DNA from: UTCFX2 sp963788305
Lineage (GTDB): Bacteria; Chloroflexota; Anaerolineae; Anaerolineales; UBA4823
Reading direction: 5' to 3'
Length of the DNA: 64,000 bases
Assembly (NCBI GenBank): GCA_963788305.1
Contig: CAWBGK010000014.1
Span: 1-64,000 of the forward strand
Part shown: one piece after another, positions 60,026 to 64,000 of the stretch
How positions within the stretch are numbered: position 1 is the first letter of the stretch
How the letters are laid out: each line of letters opens with the position of its first letter
Notes under the pieces: model-generated
What the model saw: the letters and a program-made list of their open reading frames with translations, nothing else
Databases searched by the model: none
Told to the model about the DNA's origin: nothing
Position numbers and translations under genes: made by a program

Positions 60026-61731
60026 ATGATCCTGCTCAACCCCCAAGCTCACAACCGCTATTATCCAGACGAACGCTCTGCTCAGATCATGCTTCGCACG
60101 ATCGATTTCTTCGAGCGCAAAGGTTTAATGCGCATCAAGGAAGACGACCACAGCCGCTCCTGGTACGGCGACTTCCTCGAATTCCAGAAGCAGGAGCAGC
60201 TCTTCGCCACCCTGCTGACGCCATCGAAATACGGCTCAAGTCCGGACTGCCGCTGGGACACCTGGCGCAACTGCGAGTTCAATGAGATCCTCGGCTTCTA
60301 CGGTCTGGCTTACTGGTACACCTGGCAGGTGTCCATCCTCGGGCTGGGTCCGGTCTGGATGAGCGGGAACGAAGCGCTCAAGCGCCGCGCCGCGGACCTG
60401 CTGCATGACGGCCACGTCTTCGCCTTCGGGCTTTCGGAGCGGGCGCACGGGGCAGATATTTACGCCACCGGGATGAGCCTCATCCCGCAGCCCGATGGAT
60501 CCTACCTGGCGAACGGCGAAAAGTACTACATCGGCAACGCCAATCTGGCTCCGCTGGTCTCGACCTTTGGCAAGATCGCCGGGACGGGCGAATATGTCTT
60601 CTTCGCTGCAGATTACCGCAATCCGAGCTATCATCTGCTCAAGAATGTGACCGCCAGCCAGAACTATGTTGCCCAATATGCGCTGCAGGACTATCCGGTC
60701 CTCGAAACCGAGATCCTCTCCAGGGGGCAGGCTGCCTGGGACTCGGCCCTCAACACGGTGAATGTGGGAAAATACAACCTCGGTTGGGCTTCGATCGGCA
60801 TCTGCACCCACGCGTTCTACGAAGCCGTCCGTCACGCCGCCAATAGAACCTTGTACGGGATGCCCGTGACCGATTTCCCGCACGTCCGCCGCATGCTGGT
60901 CGATGCCTGCGCCCGCCTGACCGCGATGAAGCTGTTCACCCTGCGCGCCGCAGACTATATGCGCTCAGCCTCGCCGCTCGACCGGCGCTATCTGCTCTTC
61001 AATCCGATGGTCAAGATGAAGGTCACCACCCAGGGCGAGGAAGTGATCAACCTGCTCTGGGATGTGATCGCCGCCAAGGGGTTCGAGCAGGATACCTTCT
61101 TCGAGATGGCGGCGCGCGAGATTCGCGCCCTGCCGAAGCTGGAAGGCACGGTCCATGTCAACATCGCCCTGATCGTGAAGTTCATGCCCAACTTCTTCTT
61201 CAACCCGCAGGATTATCCGCCGGTGCCTCGCCGGGACGATCCGCAGGACGACGTCTTCTTATGGGATCAGGGTGAAGCGCGCGGCCTGAGCCGGATCCGC
61301 TTTCCCGATTTTCGCCTGGCATTCAAAAAGTGGGATCTGGCGAACGTCCGGCTTTTCGAGCAGCAGGCGCTTGTGCTGCAGGAATTGTTGATCTCGGCCA
61401 CGCCGGACGAAGGCCAGCAGAAGGACGTCGATTTCTTGATGGCGCTGGGGGAGCTGTTCGCCCTCGTCGTCTATGCCCAGCTGATCCTGGAAAACGCCGA
61501 GATTTATCAGTCGGATGTGGGCAGCGACCTGCTGGATCAGGTCTTTGACTTCATGGTCCGGGATTTTTCGGCGCACGCCCTGCAGCTCCACTCCAGGCCG
61601 AGCAGCACAGCGCAGCAGATGGAGCATCTGCCTGCGGATGCTGCGCAAGCCTGCCGACGACCCCGCCCGCTTTCAGCGAGTTCTGGGAGCAGGTCCACCG
61701 GCTTAAGGATGCCTACGAAATGCCCAGCTGA
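60026..61731 (+). CDS. acyl-CoA dehydrogenase family protein
   Basis: Intact until a frame slip near 61630-61690, after which the natural end is FWEQVHRLKDAYEMPS at 61731. GGACGGAGG precedes the ATG. N-terminal helical domain, FAD region with FGLSERAHGADIYATGMSL and GEKYYIGNANLAPLVSTF, C-terminal domain with YNLGWASIGICTHAFYEAVR and RMLVDACARLTAMKLFTLRA. ~568 codons, longer than short-chain ACADs (~380), similar to the larger branch. Nearby genes give no pathway context. Confidence 0.8.
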
Positions 61732-61740
61732 AGTGAAGAT

Positions 61741-62187
61741 AAAAACCACGAATAACACCAATCACACGAATAAAAAGACAAAGCAGATTAGTAAAGTTCG
61801 TGAAAATTCGTGGATATGAACCTCTCGAGAAGTCGAGATCCAAAAGTGTTTCTGTTGCGAATAAAAAACCACGAATAACACGAATAACGAACGACAAAGC
61901 AGATTAGTGTTATTCGTGAAAATTCGTGGATATGAACTTCACGAGAAGTCGAGATCCAAAAGAGTTTCTGTTGCAAATAAAAAAACCACGAATAACACGA
62001 ATAACACGAATAAAACGAATAAAACGACAAAGCAGATTTGTGTTATTTGTGAAAATTCGTGGATATGAACTTCACGAGAAGTCGAGATCCAAAAGAGTTT
62101 CTGTTGCAAATAAAAAAACCACGAATAACACCAATAACACGAATAAAACGATAAAGCAGATTCGTGAAAATTCGTGGATATGAACTT
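61741..62187. repeat. four-copy tandem repeat, 117-133 bp unit, with CCACGAAT/ATTCGTGG arms
   Basis: Four units start near 61741, 61864, 61981 and 62114. Each has CCACGAAT, a variable number of AATAACACG/AACACGAAT subrepeats, AAAGCAGATT, GTGAAAATTCGTGGATATGA, and (in the first three) CGAGAAGTCGAGATCCAAAA then TCTGTTGC; the last copy is cut before the CGAGAAG part. CCACGAAT and ATTCGTGG are exact inverted arms, so each unit can form a hairpin. Short frames read through it (rich in Asn/Thr) are not genes. Confidence 0.85.
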
Positions 62188-62269
62188 CAAATCGACTGCA
62201 CAGAAATCTAAATCGTGATATTCTTAAAAATCCTTGAGATAAACCGTATGAAGACTTCGCGAGATAAAT

Positions 62270-62647
62270 ATGACTGACCTCTTGCTGAAAGATGAAGTCT
62301 TCAATATTGTCGGCGCCGCATTTGAAGTGTACAACCAGCTTGGCAGCGGTTTCCTTGAAGCTGTCTATCAAGAAGCGCTTCAAGTGGAATTTCGACTGCG
62401 GCAAATTCCTCATAAATCCCAAGTATCGATCCTGATAAATTATAAAGGCGAGCCGCTTCACCAGACCTACCTTGCCGATTTCCTCGTATATGATCAAATC
62501 ATCGTCGAGCTGAAGGCGCTTCGGAACCTTGGACCCATTGATGACGCCCAGTTGCTCAATTATCTAAAAGCCAGCGACCTGAAAGTCGGAGTCCTGCTCA
62601 ACTTTGGCGCTCCCCGAAAGCTTGAATGGAAACGGATGGTATTTTAG
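62270..62647 (+). CDS. GxxExxY protein (PDDEXK-like)
   Basis: Intact, 125 aa. Carries the family signature as GFLEAVYQEAL near residues 27-37, then YLADFLVYDQIIVELKAL, the beta-strand/Glu-Lys pattern of a PD-(D/E)XK-like fold. Family members are short, scattered and of unknown function. It directly follows the tandem repeat region, 82 bases behind the last unit. Confidence 0.85.
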   Translation: MTDLLLKDEVFNIVGAAFEVYNQLGSGFLEAVYQEALQVEFRLRQIPHKSQVSILINYKGEPLHQTYLADFLVYDQIIVELKALRNLGPIDDAQLLNYLKASDLKVGVLLNFGAPRKLEWKRMVF

Positions 62648-62668
62648 TTTTTTTGAAGGAGGCACGCA

Positions 62669-63631
62669 ATGATTCATAAGCGACGACAAACTGATAGGAT
62701 GCTTCTGACGATCGGGTTTCTGCTCCTGCCCACCTTCTCCGCCTGCAACTTTGTCCCCGCGACCGAGACAGCTGACCCGAACGTAGTGATCACCTTCGCC
62801 GCCGAGACGATCTCCGCCAACGAGCGCCAGCAGACCTTCGACGCGATGCAGGCTCTGCTCACATCCCAGGCGCTGACGATGCAGGCCCCAACCGCCACCT
62901 TCAGCCCTACCGACACGCTGATTCCGACCCAGCCGCCTCCGGCCGCGACCGCCACGACCGCGCCTCCAACCGCGCCTGCGCCTACGGTCGTGATCGTGAC
63001 AGCCACGCCCTCCATCCTGATGCTGACCGCGGACATCGACACGCGCTGCCGCCAGGGTCCGAGCACGGCATTCGCGACCGTCAGCTTCATCCTGGTCGGC
63101 CAGCAGTCCCCGATCATCGGCCAGAACCCCGAGCGCACGTGGTGGCTGATCCAGGACCCGCAGGGACGCTTTGGGAACTGCTGGGCCTGGGGCGAGACGA
63201 CCCGCCCGATCGGCGACGCCAGCAACGTGCCGGTCATCCAGCCGCCCCCGCTCCCCACTCAGCAGGTCAGGCAGGACTTCCAGCTCTCGTACTCCAACCT
63301 GCACATCTGCGGCGGGGTCGCGATGGCGACCTTCCAGGTGGTCAACACCGGCACGGTCGGCTTCCAGTCCTCCAACATCACGATCCGCGATATCACCAAC
63401 AACGTCGGCCTGGCGGGGCCCGAGGCGAGCAACACCCCGTTCCTGACCGGCTCCAACAACTGCCCTCCGGGCTTCTCCACCCTTCCGGCCGGCTCGAGCG
63501 GCTTTGTGACCAAGGGGATCGGCGCCCTCCCGCCCTCCGGGACGCGTGGGCGCGGCATCGTCGTGCTGTGCACCCAGGCCAACCTGAACGGCACCTGCGT
63601 CGAGCAGCGCGCGACCTTCACGTTCCCCTAG
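62669..63631 (+). CDS. secreted/lipoprotein with SH3-like and Ig-like domains
   Basis: Intact, 320 aa; GAAGGAGG precedes the ATG. Signal with probable lipobox FSAC. A Thr/Pro/Ala-rich linker (TATFSPTDTLIPTQPPPAAT) joins to an SH3b-like domain (DIDTRCRQGPSTAFATVSFI, then RTWWLIQDPQGRFGNCWAWG) that may bind cell-wall peptides, and a C-terminal beta-sandwich with DFQLSYSNLHICGGVAMATF. Such SH3b lipoproteins are common in Anaerolineae. A terminator follows. Confidence 0.75.
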   Translation: MIHKRRQTDRMLLTIGFLLLPTFSACNFVPATETADPNVVITFAAETISANERQQTFDAMQALLTSQALTMQAPTATFSPTDTLIPTQPPPAATATTAPPTAPAPTVVIVTATPSILMLTADIDTRCRQGPSTAFATVSFILVGQQSPIIGQNPERTWWLIQDPQGRFGNCWAWGETTRPIGDASNVPVIQPPPLPTQQVRQDFQLSYSNLHICGGVAMATFQVVNTGTVGFQSSNITIRDITNNVGLAGPEASNTPFLTGSNNCPPGFSTLPAGSSGFVTKGIGALPPSGTRGRGIVVLCTQANLNGTCVEQRATFTFP

Positions 63632-63662
63632 ACCTTCGCAGATCGCTATTCATATAAGATAT

Positions 63663-63697
63663 AAAAGGCTGGACCATCGAATGGCCCAGCCTCTTCT
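63663..63697 (+). terminator. terminator after the SH3-like lipoprotein
   Basis: AGGCTGGACCAT (63666-63677) pairs with ATGGCCCAGCCT (63681-63692) with one mismatch and a CGA loop, followed by a short pyrimidine run (CTTCT). Confidence 0.55.
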
Positions 63698-63824
63698 GTC
63701 ATTGTGAGCTGTTCTTGTGAAGCAATCTCTGTTATCGGCAAGAACGGATTGCTTCGTCGGGAAGAGCGCTCTCCTCGCAATGACTGGGATGATGTCATTG
63801 CGAGCGTAGTTTGCGAAGCAATCC
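63698..63824. repeat. GTCATTGCGAG / GAAGCAATC intergenic repeats
   Basis: GTCATTGTGAG ... GAAGCAATCT (63698-63728) followed by GGATTGCTTC ... CTCGCAATGAC (63747-63784) forms an inverted pair; a third half-copy GTCATTGCGAGCGTAG to GAAGCAATCC lies at 63793-63824. A dispersed element known in many Chloroflexota and other genomes. Confidence 0.7.
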
Positions 63825-63867
63825 AAACCAGATGCTGCGCTAACTTCGCCAGGATTCCCGGCGCAGT

Positions 63868-64000
63868 TTACTTATGCACCACGATCGAGCCTCCCCCGAT
63901 CGCCTGCTCCACGCCGTTATCGTACACGACCTGCTCGCCGGTTGCGTCCTCCCACCAGATTTTGATCCGGAAGGTGTCGGGTGTTCCGTCTTTCGCCCAG
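63868..64000 (-). CDS. C-terminal end of a secreted beta-domain protein (partial)
   Basis: Minus-strand frame open to the window edge; the last 44 residues read WAKDGTPDTFRIKIWWEDAT then GEQVVYDNGVEQAIGGGSIV VHK, stop at 63868-63870. TFRIKIW and VVYDNG are typical of the C-terminal beta domain in secreted Chloroflexota/actinobacterial proteins of the post-COAP-1 type. The start lies outside the window. Confidence 0.65.
   Translation of the reverse strand, partial: WAKDGTPDTFRIKIWWEDATGEQVVYDNGVEQAIGGGSIVVHK

Noticed and set aside
61741..62200. The tandem repeats as a CRISPR array or as genes (Asn/Thr-rich or Tyr/Ser-rich short frames).
   Set aside because: Units are 117-133 bp with near-identical content, no unique spacers and no cas genes; the frames are translations of the repeat.

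Overview
The window is a contig with two origins. Bases 1 to about 3265 are very GC-rich and read as an actinobacterial (Actinomycetota) operon: a small secreted two-cysteine protein, two lipoproteins (one an efflux adaptor), an ABC ATPase and the start of an FtsX-type permease, all joined by ATGA or TGATG overlaps. At about 3262-3268 the permease stops mid-domain and the sequence runs straight into the middle of an unrelated sugar-binding protein. The remaining ~60.7 kb is of lower GC, with gene content typical of an anaerobic Chloroflexota (Anaerolineae-like) genome. The join has no repeat, integrase or att-like site, so an assembly or read chimera is the simplest explanation. Single-base frameshifts are scattered through about half of the genes on both sides of the join. 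They look like uncorrected sequencing indels, so coordinates below span the inferred whole gene and frameshifts are noted.

Layout after the join. 3.3-14.8 kb: a carbohydrate/polyol locus, with an ABC importer (binding protein, two permeases, two tandem ATPases, a tiny membrane protein), DhaK/DhaL-type kinase, an RpiB-like and a TIM-like isomerase, and on the opposite strand a zinc polyol dehydrogenase and a class I aldolase. A 27-bp palindromic operator separates these from a divergent phosphofructokinase. The set fits uptake, oxidation, phosphorylation and isomerisation of a C3/C4 polyol (glycerol, or a tetritol such as erythritol/threitol). 14.9-18.5 kb: a uroporphyrinogen-decarboxylase-family protein and a GH94 cellobiose-phosphorylase-like enzyme. 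18.7-23.9 kb: double GNAT protein, DinB/TPR protein, PhzF protein, amidohydrolase and small proteins. 24.3-32.9 kb: a complete potassium-uptake operon, with a 30-aa membrane peptide, kdpF, kdpA, kdpB, a 113-aa membrane protein inserted before kdpC, then kdpC, kdpD and kdpE. 33.0 kb: tRNA-Val(CAC) with its own promoter and terminator.

33.2-43.5 kb: creatininase-family protein, PH/SHOCT membrane protein, MFS transporter, an RNase H-like exonuclease, and a ~1,850-residue secreted multidomain protein. 43.5-48.7 kb: HEPN/MNT nucleotidyltransferase pair behind a MacA/FtsX/MacB-like efflux operon. 48.8-57.3 kb: a degenerate phosphofructokinase paralogue, acetyltransferase, PH-like protein, ICMT-like methyltransferase, ANT(6)-like nucleotidyltransferase, lipoprotein, lactate permease and CPBP protease. 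57.5-64 kb: MutS2, an acyl-CoA dehydrogenase, a four-copy tandem repeat built on CCACGAAT/ATTCGTGG, a GxxExxY protein, an SH3-like lipoprotein, dispersed intergenic repeats and the end of one more gene on the minus strand.

The points most worth following up are the C3/C4 polyol locus with its altered isomerase residues and palindromic operator, the phosphofructokinase paralogue that has lost its catalytic motifs without any frameshift, the extra small membrane proteins in the kdp operon, the repeat/GxxExxY cluster, and the chimeric join itself.
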